From Pseudomonas nitroreducens (GTDB taxonomy: Bacteria > Pseudomonadota > Gammaproteobacteria > Pseudomonadales > Pseudomonadaceae), in assembly GCF_014204515.1 (NCBI RefSeq), contig NZ_JACHLI010000010.1:124001-188000 (forward strand): a DNA stretch of 64,000 nucleotides, read 5' to 3'. Below are positions 1 through 8,925 of the stretch, one piece after another (positions within the stretch are counted from its first letter, which is position 1; every line of letters starts with the position of its first letter). The notes under the pieces were generated by a model. It did not search any database, was not told the origin of the DNA, and worked only from the letters and a program-made list of their open reading frames with translations. The translations under genes were made by a program, and so were the position numbers.

Positions 1-452
1 AACGAGGGAATTTTTCGCCTAAGCGAAAAACCGGATGATTGGGGCAAGACCTTTGCCTACTTTGGGTGGGGCGGCCATCCGTCGTTTGCCAAAGTGGGTC
101 GCCCGAGGGGGCGAAACAGAGAGTCCGCGCGCACACCGAAGCGGCGCAGAAACACCCAAGCAAAAACATTCGCGGAGAAGCCCCGCTCCTACAAAAGCCC
201 GCTCAGCGCACCCGCCGAAACCCCACAGGAAACCCAGCGCGAGGCAGACACATCGCGGACAAGGTCCGCTCCTACGCAGGCATGGGGCAAAGGCATTTAT
301 CGATGACAGCGAATCCCTCCGCGCAGGATTTCGCGGACAAGGTCCGCTCCTACGCAGGCATGGGGAAAAGGCATTTACCGGTGACAGCGAATCCCGCCGC
401 GCAGTGGTTCGCGAGCAAGGACTGGGCGTCCCCCTCGGTCCTACGAAAAGCA
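1..452. other. Intergenic region with REP-type repeats
   Basis: No convincing gene lies here. The stretch holds several REP-type palindromes of the kind TCGCGGACAAGGTCCGC followed by TCCTAC. A variant lies at about 169-193, the 78-bp tandem pair is at 253-408, and a degenerate TTCGCGAGCAAGG copy is at 408-445. Open frames crossing it change reading between repeat copies and have no ribosome binding site, so I treat them as chance. Confidence 0.7.
253..408. repeat. Two-copy 78-bp tandem repeat containing a REP palindrome
   Basis: Units 253-330 and 331-408 begin TCGCGGACAAGGTCCGCTCC and differ at only a few positions. A third, degenerate start (TCGCGAGCAAGG) follows at 409. Each unit carries one REP palindrome (GCGGACaaGGTCCGC), so this is a tandem amplification of a REP plus flank. 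Confidence 0.85.
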
Positions 453-485
453 AAAAACCGGAGCCTCGCGGGAGGCTCCGGTTTT
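452..485 (-). terminator. Rho-independent terminator of ycaC
   Basis: A 12-bp perfect stem pairs 456-467 with 472-483 around a GCGG loop. Read on the minus strand it ends in a run of six T (452-457). It lies 16 bases past the ycaC stop codon. The other side also has four T, so it may work in both directions. Confidence 0.85.
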
Positions 486-500
486 CATTTCAGCGAACGC

Positions 501-1130
501 TTACTTACCAGCGGTGAGCGCGTTGTAGCTGGTCATCAGATTGCGATAGTCCGGAATGTGATTGGAGCACAGCGCCGCCAGCCCTTCGATATCGTTGCGC
601 CAGTCACGGTGCAGCTCACAGGCCACGCCGAACCAGGTCATCAGCTGTGCACCGGCCGCTTCCATCCGGCGCCAGGCCGCGTCGCGGGTCATCTCGTTGA
701 AGGTGCCGGAGGCATCCGCCACCACGAACACATCGAAGCCTTCCGCCAGGGCCGCCAGCGCCGGGAACGCCACGCACACCTCGGTCACCACGCCGGCGAT
801 GATCAGTTGCTTCTTGCCGGTGGCCTTCACCGCTTTCACGAAGTCTTCGTTGTCCCAGGCGTTGATCTGGCCAGGGCGGGCGATGTACGGCGCGTCCGGG
901 AACTGCTCTTTCAGCTCGGGTACCAGCGGGCCGTTGGGACCGGTTTCGAAGCTGGTGGTGAGGATGGTCGGCAGGTTGAAGAACTTGGCCAGGTCGCCCA
1001 GCGCCAGCACGTTGTTCTTGAACTTGTCCGGGTCGATGTCACGCACCAGCGAGAGCAGACCGGCCTGGTGGTCGACCAGCAGTACGGCGGCGTTGTCCTT
1101 GTCCAGGCGGTTGTAGGTGGGGTTGGCCAT
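501..1130 (-). CDS. ycaC: YcaC-type isochorismatase-family hydrolase
   Basis: This 209-residue protein is very close to E. coli YcaC over its whole length, as far as memory allows comparison. It has the cysteine-hydrolase fold: the Asp of LLVDHQAGLL (about residue 20), a central Lys, and the nucleophilic Cys in GVVTEVCVAF (about residue 118). YcaC forms large ring oligomers; its physiological substrate is not settled. The ATG at 1130 fits the usual family N-terminus. The gene stands alone, with a strong terminator downstream and an AraC-type regulator gene 184 bases upstream on the same strand. That regulator may control it, but this is inference. Family assignment is secure, substrate unknown. 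Confidence 0.93.
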   Translation of the reverse strand: MANPTYNRLDKDNAAVLLVDHQAGLLSLVRDIDPDKFKNNVLALGDLAKFFNLPTILTTSFETGPNGPLVPELKEQFPDAPYIARPGQINAWDNEDFVKAVKATGKKQLIIAGVVTEVCVAFPALAALAEGFDVFVVADASGTFNEMTRDAAWRRMEAAGAQLMTWFGVACELHRDWRNDIEGLAALCSNHIPDYRNLMTSYNALTAGK

Positions 1131-1314
1131 GGTGAAATCCTCGGTTTGCTTTCAGTGGGTCCGGCATCGGCCGGAAGGTTTGGACTCGTCTGCAGTGCTT
1201 CACTGCATGGAGCAAAGATTAAATTCGAGACCCTTGATCCACCAGACGGCAAAATTCACCTCCAGCGTTCCATTTTCGGAACGACTGACAACCAGGTGCC
1301 GCCCGGCAGAGAGC

Positions 1315-1725
1315 CTAGCCGGCGTGTCGCCATTGCGACTCGCGTTGTTGTTCGAAGAACCGCCGCTGCCAGCCCAGTGGCGTGATGCCTTCCAGGCGGC
1401 AGAAGATCCGGCAGAAATGCGCCTGGTCGCAGAAGCCGCACTGCAGGCCGATCTGCGCCAGGGGGAAGGTCGATTCGCGCATCAGCTGCTTGGCCTTCTC
1501 CACCCGCAGCAGGCGCATCCAGGCCTGGGGCGAATGGCCGGTGGTGACCTTGAACTTGCGGGTGAAATCGCTGCGCGACAGGGCGCAGGCGGCGGCCAGT
1601 TCGCTGACCGTGATGCCGCTGTCCAGGTGCTTGAGCAGCAGCGCCTGGGCACGTTCCTGCTGCCAGGGCGCCAGGTCGCGCTGGGCGCCGCCCGCCGGCA
1701 GCTGGCCGATGAGTCTGTGAAGCAT
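1315..1725 (-). CDS. Short AraC-family transcriptional regulator
   Basis: This 136-residue protein is almost only the AraC DNA-binding domain. The first helix-turn-helix is around LAAACALSRSDFTRKFK and the second around QCGFCDQAHFCRIF. It lacks the usual N-terminal sensor domain, so ligand control is either absent or provided elsewhere. I start at 1725 because AGGGAG lies the right distance upstream; the ATG at 1755 has no such site. The upstream region contains three TTAA motifs at 10-bp spacing (1784-1807). Neighbours are ycaC downstream and a divergent large regulator. Its target is not shown by the sequence; ycaC is the obvious candidate. Confidence 0.85.
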   Translation of the reverse strand: MLHRLIGQLPAGGAQRDLAPWQQERAQALLLKHLDSGITVSELAAACALSRSDFTRKFKVTTGHSPQAWMRLLRVEKAKQLMRESTFPLAQIGLQCGFCDQAHFCRIFCRLEGITPLGWQRRFFEQQRESQWRHAG

Positions 1726-1783
1726 GCTGGTCCCTCCCCTGCGGTATGCCGCCATTCTTGGCGGCGGCTGCAGGAGCGGCGAG

Positions 1784-1807
1784 TTAAAGCTGGTTAAACC
1801 GCATTAA
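1784..1807. promoter_or_regulatory. Triple TTAA direct repeat, 10-bp spacing
   Basis: TTAA occurs at 1784, 1794 and 1804, within GTTAAA, GTTAAA and ATTAAC. Exact helical phasing of short repeats is typical of operators bound by OmpR-type winged helices. The gene at 2127 encodes exactly such an N-terminal domain, so autoregulation or control of the AraC gene is plausible. No binding data; inference from spacing only. Confidence 0.4.
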
Positions 1808-1948
1808 CCGCCGGCGCGGACGCTGCGCAGCATTCGACTACCGGTGGGTACTTCGCCAGCGGATGCCCACACGAGCATGCCACCCACGGCGCACCGGCTG
1901 CACCGCCCCGGCGGTGGCTCCGCGGGCGATGATGGGAGGCGCACGGCG

Positions 1949-1962
1949 TTAATCGTTATTAA
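1949..1962. promoter_or_regulatory. Second TTAA pair, 10-bp spacing
   Basis: TTAA at 1949 and 1959 (GTTAAT and ATTAAA) repeats the spacing of the cluster at 1784-1807. It lies between that cluster and the start of the winged-helix regulator gene at 2127. The rest of the 1726-2126 intergenic stretch shows no gene. Confidence 0.35.
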
Positions 1963-2126
1963 ATGGGCTGCGAAAAAAGCCCAGCCAGGGCAGGATGGCC
2001 GGGCGGCGATGCGCCGTTGCCCCGTAAAGCGCTACTCGACCGGAGAGTCGATAGACGAGTGCCACCAAGGCTGACGCCTGGGCCGGCCCGGAACCTGCCC
2101 CCAGCGTGCGAAGACAGACACAGACG

Positions 2127-4925
2127 ATGATCCTCCAGCCCGTGGCGACGGTCGAAACCGTGCTGCATTTCGGTCCCTACCAGTTCTACCCCGACTCCCG
2201 CCTGATCCTCGAAGCCGGCCGCCCGCTGCGCCTGGGCCAGCGCGCCGTGGAGATTCTCCTGGCGCTGCTGGAGCAGGCGGGCCGCGTGGTCAGCAAGCGC
2301 GAGCTGCTGGCCCGCGTGTGGCCGGAGCAGGAAGTCGACGAAGGCAACCTGCGGGTGCACATGGCGGCCCTGCGCAAGGCCCTGGGCGATGGCCAGAACG
2401 GCCGCCGCTTCATCCTCACCGTGGCCCTGCGCGGCTACAGCTTCGTCGAGCCGGTCAGCGCCTCGGCGCAATCGGCACCGCCCCCCAGCCAGGGCGCCGC
2501 GGCGGACCACAACCTGCCGCCGCGGCGCAACCGCCTGCTGGGCCGCGAAGCGGAACTGCAGAGGCTGCTCGAGGAGTTGCCGCAACGACGCTGCATCAGC
2601 CTGGTGGGCAGCGGCGGCATCGGCAAGACCAGCCTGGCGCTGCAGGCCGCCGAGCAGTTGCTCGGCCAGTATCCGGATGGCATCCGCCTGCTCGACCTGA
2701 CCCAGCTGCAGGACGCCCGCCCGCTGAACAGCACCCTGGCCTTCGCCCTCGACCTGCCCGGGCTGGCCGGCGAGTCGCTGGAGCGCATCTGCGCCCAGGC
2801 GGCCGATCGGCGGATGCTGCTGCTGATCGACAACTGCGAGCACCTCATCGAGGCCAGCGCGCGCCTGGTGGAGTGCCTGCTGCGCCAGGCACCGAGCATC
2901 CACCTGCTGACCACCAGCCGCGAGAGCCTGCGCGCCACCGGCGAGCACGTCCACCCGCTGCGTCCCCTGGCCTGCCCGCCCGTGCAGGTCGGCAGCCTCG
3001 CCGAGGCCCTGAGCTACCCGGCCGCCGCGCTGCTCATCGAGCGAGCCCGCGAGGCCCGCGAGGACTTCGAGCTGCAGCCCCGCGACCTGGCGCGGATCGG
3101 CGACATCTGCCGACGCCTGGACGGCATTCCCCTGGCCCTTGAACTGGCCGCCGGGCACCTGGGCGATGGCGGCATCCAGGCGCTGCTGGAGGGCGGCTAC
3201 CTCGACCTGCCGCTGCAGGCGGACGGCTCGCCGAACCGCCACGCCCACCTGCGCGCCATGCTCGACTGGAGCTACGCCTTGCTGCCAGCCGCCGAGCAGG
3301 CCTGCCTGCGACGTCTGAGCGTGTTCCGTGGCAGCTTCTCGCTGGAGTCCATCGCCGCCGTCATCAGCCAGCCGGCTGACCCCGGCGCGGCCTTCCTGCT
3401 GGTGAACCACCTGAGCGCCGCCTCGCTGCTGACCACCGAGATCCGCCACGACGAAGCCCGCTATCGCCTGCTGGAGCCCACCCGCCTCTATGCCCTGGAG
3501 AAACTCGCCGCCGCCGGCGAGGGCACGCTGGCGCGCGAACGCCACCTGGCGCTGTGCGAGAACGTCATGCAGGCCGCCCAGGGCGATTGGGAAAAAACCA
3601 CCGCGCAGGGCTGGCTCAAGCGCTATTCGCCCTGGCTCGCCGACGTGCGCGCCGCCCTCGACTGGGGCCTGGGCGGCGAGGTCCGGCAGCGCCTGGCGAT
3701 CAGCCTGACGGCCTGCTCGGCGCCACTCTGGCAGGAGCTGTCGCTGCTGCACGAGTACGGTGCCTTCGTCAGTGCCGCCCTCGGCCTGCTCAGCGCCGAT
3801 TCCGCCGCCTCGCTGCAACTGGCGATGCGCCTGGAGCTGGCCCTGGGCAACACCACCTACCACGATGTGCGCAACCGCCAGGCCGACGAGGCCTTCCAGA
3901 ACGCGCGCCTGCTCGCCCAGCGCATCGGCGATGCCGACGGCGAACTGACCGCCCTCTCCGGCAGCCTGGCGGTGACGCTGTGGGCCGGCCAGTACCCGCA
4001 GGCCGTCGCGCGCAGCCAGGACTTCCAGCGCCTGAGCGCAGGCCGTGGCGAGATGCTCGCCACCAGTGCCCTGCGCCTGAAGGTGCTGGCGTTGCATTAT
4101 TCCGGGGATCAGCTGCAGGCCCAGGCCGTGGGCGCGCAGGTGTTGCAGCGGCTGGAGCGCGAGCGCCGCGCCAACCGCTTCGCCCCCTGCCTGGGCGTGC
4201 AGTACGACCAGCACGTCGCCTCCCTCGCCACCCAGGCGCGCATCCTCTGGCTGCGCGGCCTGCCGGACCAGGCCGAAAGCCTGGCGGCCCAGGCCATCGA
4301 ACTGGCCTGCCAGATGCAGCACAGCGCTTCGATCGCCTACAGCCTGGCCGTCGCCGGCTGCGTGATCGCCTTCTATAACGGCGAAACGGACAAGGCCCGC
4401 AGCCGCGTGCGGCTGATGATCGAGGTGGCCGAGCAGCACCGCGTGCCGCTGTTCGCCGATTGGGCGCGGCACTATGCCTGGGCCATGGGGTTCGCCCCGT
4501 CGAGCGCGGGCGCCGCGCCGGCGGTGGGCCTGGTCCGCGACATCGTCCAGACCCTGGGCGGGCGTCCGCTGCCCGCCGACCAGGCGCAGCTGATGCGCGC
4601 CAGCACCGGCGCCGCCGGCTGGTGCGCGGCGGAAATCCTGCGCAACGAAGCCGAGGCCCTGCTCGCCCGCGGCGATGGCGAGTCCCTGCTCGGTGCGCAA
4701 ACCCTGCTGAACCGCGCCCTGGCCCTGGCCCGGGAACAGGGCGCACTGGCCTGGGAGCTGCGCGCCGCCACCAGCCTGGCGCGACTGCTGCTGTCACAGG
4801 GCCGGGCGGCCGAGGCCGGCCGGCAGTTGGCGGCGGTCTGCCAGCGCTTCGCCGAGGGCCACGCCTCCCCCGACCTGCGCAAGGCCCGCGAGTGCCTGCA
4901 GGACTGCACGAGCGCCGCCGGCTGA
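2127..4925 (+). CDS. Winged-helix regulator with NB-ARC-type ATPase and TPR-like C-terminus
   Basis: This 932-residue transcription factor has three parts. Residues about 10-105 form an OmpR/PhoB-type winged helix (ending FILTVALRGYSFVEP). Residues about 135-400 form a nucleotide-binding module with the P-loop GSGGIGKTSLAL and a Walker B-like RMLLLIDNCEHL. The remaining half is helical and Ala/Leu-rich, like the TPR region of MalT, AfsR and similar ATP-switch regulators. In such proteins ligand and ATP binding control oligomerisation. I start at the ATG at 2127; the GTG at 2106 is an alternative, and neither has a good ribosome binding site. The signal sensed is unknown. The phased TTAA motifs upstream are possible autoregulatory sites. 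Confidence 0.85.
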   Translation: MILQPVATVETVLHFGPYQFYPDSRLILEAGRPLRLGQRAVEILLALLEQAGRVVSKRELLARVWPEQEVDEGNLRVHMAALRKALGDGQNGRRFILTVALRGYSFVEPVSASAQSAPPPSQGAAADHNLPPRRNRLLGREAELQRLLEELPQRRCISLVGSGGIGKTSLALQAAEQLLGQYPDGIRLLDLTQLQDARPLNSTLAFALDLPGLAGESLERICAQAADRRMLLLIDNCEHLIEASARLVECLLRQAPSIHLLTTSRESLRATGEHVHPLRPLACPPVQVGSLAEALSYPAAALLIERAREAREDFELQPRDLARIGDICRRLDGIPLALELAAGHLGDGGIQALLEGGYLDLPLQADGSPNRHAHLRAMLDWSYALLPAAEQACLRRLSVFRGSFSLESIAAVISQPADPGAAFLLVNHLSAASLLTTEIRHDEARYRLLEPTRLYALEKLAAAGEGTLARERHLALCENVMQAAQGDWEKTTAQGWLKRYSPWLADVRAALDWGLGGEVRQRLAISLTACSAPLWQELSLLHEYGAFVSAALGLLSADSAASLQLAMRLELALGNTTYHDVRNRQADEAFQNARLLAQRIGDADGELTALSGSLAVTLWAGQYPQAVARSQDFQRLSAGRGEMLATSALRLKVLALHYSGDQLQAQAVGAQVLQRLERERRANRFAPCLGVQYDQHVASLATQARILWLRGLPDQAESLAAQAIELACQMQHSASIAYSLAVAGCVIAFYNGETDKARSRVRLMIEVAEQHRVPLFADWARHYAWAMGFAPSSAGAAPAVGLVRDIVQTLGGRPLPADQAQLMRASTGAAGWCAAEILRNEAEALLARGDGESLLGAQTLLNRALALAREQGALAWELRAATSLARLLLSQGRAAEAGRQLAAVCQRFAEGHASPDLRKARECLQDCTSAAG

Positions 4926-5010
4926 AGTCGTCGCGAATCCTGCTGCGACGCACTCAGCTCATGGGCCATACTGCGCTGCGCCCACCCTCGCCCGTGAAGG
5001 ATCACCCGCC

Positions 5011-5409
5011 ATGCACCCACTGCTGTTGCCCATGGCCGCGCATGTCGCGCTGGCCGCCTTCCTCTACGTTCTGCTGACCGTCGCCCGCGCACCCAAGGTC
5101 TGGGGTATCGGCCAGCGCGCGGACGGCAGCAATCCCTGGGCCGCCGTGGAACCGCGCATCAGCGCCAACCTGTCCAACCAGTTCGAGTGGCCGCTGTTCT
5201 TCCACGTCGCCTGCCTGCTGCTGATCCAGCAGCACGCGGCGCCCGCCATCGCCACCTGGCTGGCCTGGCTGTTCGTGGCCGGGCGTCTGGCCCACAGCGC
5301 CGTGCAGGTCTGCACCAGCAACGTGCGCCTGCGCGGGCTGGTGTTCACCCTCAACTTCCTCGCCACCCTCGGCCTGTGGCTGGTGGCTCTGTCGACGCTA
5401 CAGGCCTGA
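5011..5409 (+). CDS. MAPEG-family membrane protein
   Basis: This 132-residue protein has four hydrophobic segments and the MAPEG signature region around NLSNQFEWPLFFHVACLL. MAPEG proteins include membrane glutathione transferases, but bacterial members are mostly uncharacterised and no specific activity can be claimed. AAGGAT lies 11 bases before the ATG. The gene follows the large regulator by 85 bases and converges with the TonB receptor gene, leaving only seven bases between stop codons. Confidence 0.85.
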   Translation: MHPLLLPMAAHVALAAFLYVLLTVARAPKVWGIGQRADGSNPWAAVEPRISANLSNQFEWPLFFHVACLLLIQQHAAPAIATWLAWLFVAGRLAHSAVQVCTSNVRLRGLVFTLNFLATLGLWLVALSTLQA

Positions 5410-5416
5410 GGTCGGC

Positions 5417-7876
5417 TCAGAAGTCGTAGCGCACGTTGACCATCAGGTTGCGTGGCGGCCCGTAGTGGCCGTAGCTGCCGGAGAAGCCGGCGTAGTACTT
5501 CTCGTCGAGCAGGTTGTTGAGGTTCAGGGTGGTGGAGAGGTGGTCGGTCAGGCGATAGCGCGCCATCAGGTCGACCACGCTGTAGTCGTCCTGGCCGACG
5601 CGGCTGTTGTAGCGGCTGAAGTACAACGAGTTGCTGGAATTCCAGCTGGCGCCGCCGCCAACAGTCAGTCGATTCCACTCGCCTGGCAGGTCATAGGTGG
5701 TCCACAGGCGGAAGGTATCCAGCGGCAGCTGGGTGGTCAGGCGCTCGCCGTCGGCGTCCTCGGTGCGCGAGTGGCTGAAGCTGGTCTGCAGTTGCCAGCC
5801 CGGCGCCAGTTCGCCGGCCAGCTCCAGGTCGATGCCCTTGGTCTTCGCGCCACTCACCGCCTTGTAGGCGTCCTCGTCGGTGCCCGGCACGGTGTAGCCG
5901 GCGTCCAGTTCGGCGACGTTGTCACGCTTGATCAGGTAGGCGGCGACGTTGGTGTTGAGCTGGCCATCGAAGAACGCCGCCTTCCAGCCCACTTCGTAGT
6001 TCTTCCCCACCACCGGGTCGAGCACCTTGCCGCTGCGGTCCTGGCTGGACTGCGGCTTGAAGATGTCGGTGTAGCTGACGTAGACCGACTGGTCCGGCGT
6101 CAGGTCGTAGACCACCCCGGCATAGGGCGTGACCACGCCGCGCTCGGTCATGCCGTAGTCCAGCACGTAGCCCGAGGCGATGCTCTGCGAGTAGTAGTGG
6201 TAGCGGTAGTTGCTGCCGCGGGCGCCGAGGATCAGGTGCAGGTCGTCGCTCAGGTTCAGGCGCGTGGCGGCGAAGTAGCCGCTCTGCCGGGTGTCGACGT
6301 CGTAATCCAGTGACGGCGTGAAGGTGTCGCGGTCCGGCTTGGGCAGTTGGTTGTTCCAGTGGTTGAAATCCACCTTCGCCGTCGGCCCGGTCCAGGCGTA
6401 GTGGTGATTCACGTAGTCGAGGTAGTTGGCGCCGAAGATCAGCTCGTGGGTCTGCCCGAACAGCTGGAACGGCCCCTGCAGCGTGGCGTCCACCGCCTTC
6501 TGCCGCTGGTTGGCCTCGGAGTACGCCTGGCTGATGTTGGCGATGCCCTCGGGGGTGATGTAGGCCATGCCGGTGGAGCTCTGGTAGGAGCCGGTGCGGG
6601 TATCGCGATCGACTTCCATGTAGGTGGCGGCGACCTTCAGCTGCCAGTCGTGGGCCAGCTGCTGCTCGATGCCCAGGGTGTAGTTGTTGGTGTCGAAGCG
6701 GTCCGAGTTCCAGCGCGCACCGGAGCTGATGGAGCGCGAGAAATCGGTCTGCTCGCCGTTGGTGTAGAGCATCGGCACACCCTGCGCGCCGGTCGGGCGG
6801 TAGCGCTGGTGGTCGATGCTCAGGCGCGCCACGGTGGTCTCGGTGAGGTCGGCTTCGAGCACGCCGTAGGCGATGTCGCGGTCCTGCCGGTACCAGTCCA
6901 TGAAGGTGTCGTTGACCTGTTTGGCCGCCACCATGCGCCCGCGCAGGTTGCCGCTGTCGGTCAGCGGGCCGGAGACGTCGGTCTCCAGCCGCTTGAAGTC
7001 CCAGGAGCCGACGCCGCCCTGCACGTAGGCCTGGAAGTCGCGGGTCGGGCGCTTGCGGATCACGTTGACCACGCCGCTGGGGTCGCCGGCGCCGGTCATC
7101 AGGCCGGTGGCGCCGCGCACCACTTCGACGCGGTCGTAGATCGCCATGTCCATCAGCGTGCTGGGCATGGTGCGGGTCTGGTTCTCCTGGTAGGTGGTGA
7201 CGCCATCGTACTGGTAGGTGTTGATGGCGCTGCCGCGGGAGTAGATGTTGAAGCGCTCGCCGCCGTCCTGGGACATGGTCACGCCGGGGGTCTGGTTGAG
7301 CACCTCGGAGATGCTGCGCAGCTGCTGGTCGTCCATGCGCTGGCGGGTGACCACGCTGATGGTCTGCGGCGTCTCGCGGATCGACAGGTTCATCTTGGTC
7401 GCCGTGCTGGTCGACCCGGTGGTGTAGGAACCGGTGCCTTCGGTGGTGCCGTCGGGAATCACCCCGGTGATCTCGCTGCTGTCCAGTTCCAGCGGCTGAT
7501 TGCCGTCAGACAGCGGGCGCAGCACGTAGAGGCCGTTGCCCTGGTGGCTGGCACGCAGACCGGTGCCTTCGAGCAGCTGGCGCAGGCCGCTGTCGACGTC
7601 CGCCTCGCCGCGCAGGCCACGGCTGTGCAGCCCCTGCACACGATCCGGCTCCAGCGGCAGGGTGATGCCCGCCTGGCTGGCAAACTCCGCCAGCGCCGCG
7701 CCCAGCGGACCGGGGGCGATATCGAAGTGGCGCAACGGGCGCTCGGCCTGGGTGGCGTCGGCCAGCGCCGGCGCAATGTAGCCCAGCGAGCCCAGGCTCA
7801 GGCCAAGGGCGGCGGCGCGCAGCGCTCGCGCCAGTTCGCTGGGCTGGAAGGCGCGGGCGAAGGGGGGAAACGGCAT
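5417..7876 (-). CDS. TonB-dependent siderophore receptor with STN signalling domain
   Basis: This 819-residue outer-membrane receptor has a signal peptide ending near the ALA of IAPALADA. A secretin/TonB N-terminal (STN) domain follows at about residues 45-115 (LRHFDIAPGPLGAALAEF). Then come the plug (about 160-290, with ETPQTISVVTRQRM and the VEVVRGATGLMTGAGDPSG motif) and a 22-strand type barrel ending in the aromatic residue of NVRYDF. The STN domain marks a receptor that signals through FecR to a FecI sigma factor, and both are encoded just upstream on the same strand. I choose the ATG at 7876 because CAGGGAG precedes it; an in-frame start 75 bases upstream has no such site. The ligand is likely a ferric siderophore of unknown type. 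Confidence 0.92.
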   Translation of the reverse strand: MPFPPFARAFQPSELARALRAAALGLSLGSLGYIAPALADATQAERPLRHFDIAPGPLGAALAEFASQAGITLPLEPDRVQGLHSRGLRGEADVDSGLRQLLEGTGLRASHQGNGLYVLRPLSDGNQPLELDSSEITGVIPDGTTEGTGSYTTGSTSTATKMNLSIRETPQTISVVTRQRMDDQQLRSISEVLNQTPGVTMSQDGGERFNIYSRGSAINTYQYDGVTTYQENQTRTMPSTLMDMAIYDRVEVVRGATGLMTGAGDPSGVVNVIRKRPTRDFQAYVQGGVGSWDFKRLETDVSGPLTDSGNLRGRMVAAKQVNDTFMDWYRQDRDIAYGVLEADLTETTVARLSIDHQRYRPTGAQGVPMLYTNGEQTDFSRSISSGARWNSDRFDTNNYTLGIEQQLAHDWQLKVAATYMEVDRDTRTGSYQSSTGMAYITPEGIANISQAYSEANQRQKAVDATLQGPFQLFGQTHELIFGANYLDYVNHHYAWTGPTAKVDFNHWNNQLPKPDRDTFTPSLDYDVDTRQSGYFAATRLNLSDDLHLILGARGSNYRYHYYSQSIASGYVLDYGMTERGVVTPYAGVVYDLTPDQSVYVSYTDIFKPQSSQDRSGKVLDPVVGKNYEVGWKAAFFDGQLNTNVAAYLIKRDNVAELDAGYTVPGTDEDAYKAVSGAKTKGIDLELAGELAPGWQLQTSFSHSRTEDADGERLTTQLPLDTFRLWTTYDLPGEWNRLTVGGGASWNSSNSLYFSRYNSRVGQDDYSVVDLMARYRLTDHLSTTLNLNNLLDEKYYAGFSGSYGHYGPPRNLMVNVRYDF

Positions 7877-7971
7877 GGAGAACTCCCTGTGTCGAGCGTT
7901 GTTTTGTGGGGTGTGCTCGTGAAGACACGCGAGAGCTGGAAAACACGACAAGGCTGATGAGGGGATGAACT

Positions 7972-8925
7972 TCAGCTGGACAGCGGCGCGATGGTCACCC
8001 AGTAGCGGGTGCGGTAGCGGATGCTCACCGGCAGCACCTGGGTCAGTGCCTGCAGGGCCTGATCGGTGTCGCGCAGCTGGAACGCGCCGGAGACTTCCAG
8101 CCCGGCCACCGCGGGGTCGCAGCGCAGCAGGCCGGGCCGGTAGCGGCCGAGCTCGGCGGCGAAGCGCGCCAGGCTCATGCGCTCGGCCTTGAGCACGCCA
8201 CGCGTCCAGTCGGCGAGGTGTGCGTCCAGCGTGCGCGGTTCGCCAACCCGCCGGGTATCGAAACGCGCCTGCTCGCCAGCGCGGATCAGCACGGCGTCGC
8301 CGCCACGGGGCTGGAGCCGCACTGCGCCTTCGACCACGCCGACCTGGCTGTCGACCGCGCCCTGGCGCACCAGGAAGCGCGTGCCGATGGGCCGTACTTC
8401 GCCCTCGGCGGTCTCCAGGATGAACGGCCGGCCGGCGTCGTCCCTGGCGGTGGCGATCTGCAGTTCGCCAGCCACCAGGCGCACCCGCCGGGCCGTGCTG
8501 TCATAGGCGATATCGATGGCGCTGTCGGTGTTGAGCCAGAGCTGGGTGCCGTCTGCCAGGGTCAGCTCGCGCTGCTCGCCGACGCCGCTGCGGACATCCG
8601 CGCTCAACTGCTGCCAGGGTTGCGAACGCCGCACCAGCAAGGCCGCCGGCGCAGCCGCCAGGAGCAACGCCAGCAGCTTCATGGCCTGGCGCCGGCTCGC
8701 CGCCTGGGAGCGCTCCAGCGTCTGGGCGCCCAGCTGCGGGGGAATCAGGCCCAGGCGCTGGTTGAAGCCTTCGGCCAGTTGCCAGGCGCGTTCGTGTTCG
8801 GGATCGGCCGCGCGCCACAGTTCGCAGTCGCGCCGCTGCGCCTCGCTGACCCGCGGCCCCAGCAGACGTACATACCAGCGGGCAGCCTGGCGCGCGATCT
8901 CGCGGTCGATGGGTTGCGCGCTCAC
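7972..8925 (-). CDS. FecR-family anti-sigma/sigma regulator
   Basis: This 317-residue inner-membrane protein has an N-terminal cytoplasmic domain (DUF4880-like, IDREIARQAARWYVRLL), one membrane segment at about 80-97 (LLALLLAAAPAALLV) and a periplasmic FecR domain (GEQRELTLADGTQLWLNTDS). FecR carries the receptor signal to the sigma factor. The GTG start at 8925 overlaps the sigma gene stop as GTGA, showing translational coupling; the start at 8952 would lie deep inside the sigma gene. The partner receptor is immediately downstream. Confidence 0.9.
   Translation of the reverse strand: MSAQPIDREIARQAARWYVRLLGPRVSEAQRRDCELWRAADPEHERAWQLAEGFNQRLGLIPPQLGAQTLERSQAASRRQAMKLLALLLAAAPAALLVRRSQPWQQLSADVRSGVGEQRELTLADGTQLWLNTDSAIDIAYDSTARRVRLVAGELQIATARDDAGRPFILETAEGEVRPIGTRFLVRQGAVDSQVGVVEGAVRLQPRGGDAVLIRAGEQARFDTRRVGEPRTLDAHLADWTRGVLKAERMSLARFAAELGRYRPGLLRCDPAVAGLEVSGAFQLRDTDQALQALTQVLPVSIRYRTRYWVTIAPLSS

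Noticed and set aside
1959..4700. Very long open frame opposite the winged-helix regulator
   Set aside because: High GC content keeps the opposite strand open. The translation is Gln/Ala/Gly-rich with no domain, while the forward frame has clear motifs. The same applies opposite 33298-35823, 36995-40036, 41356-44073 and 44826-46568.
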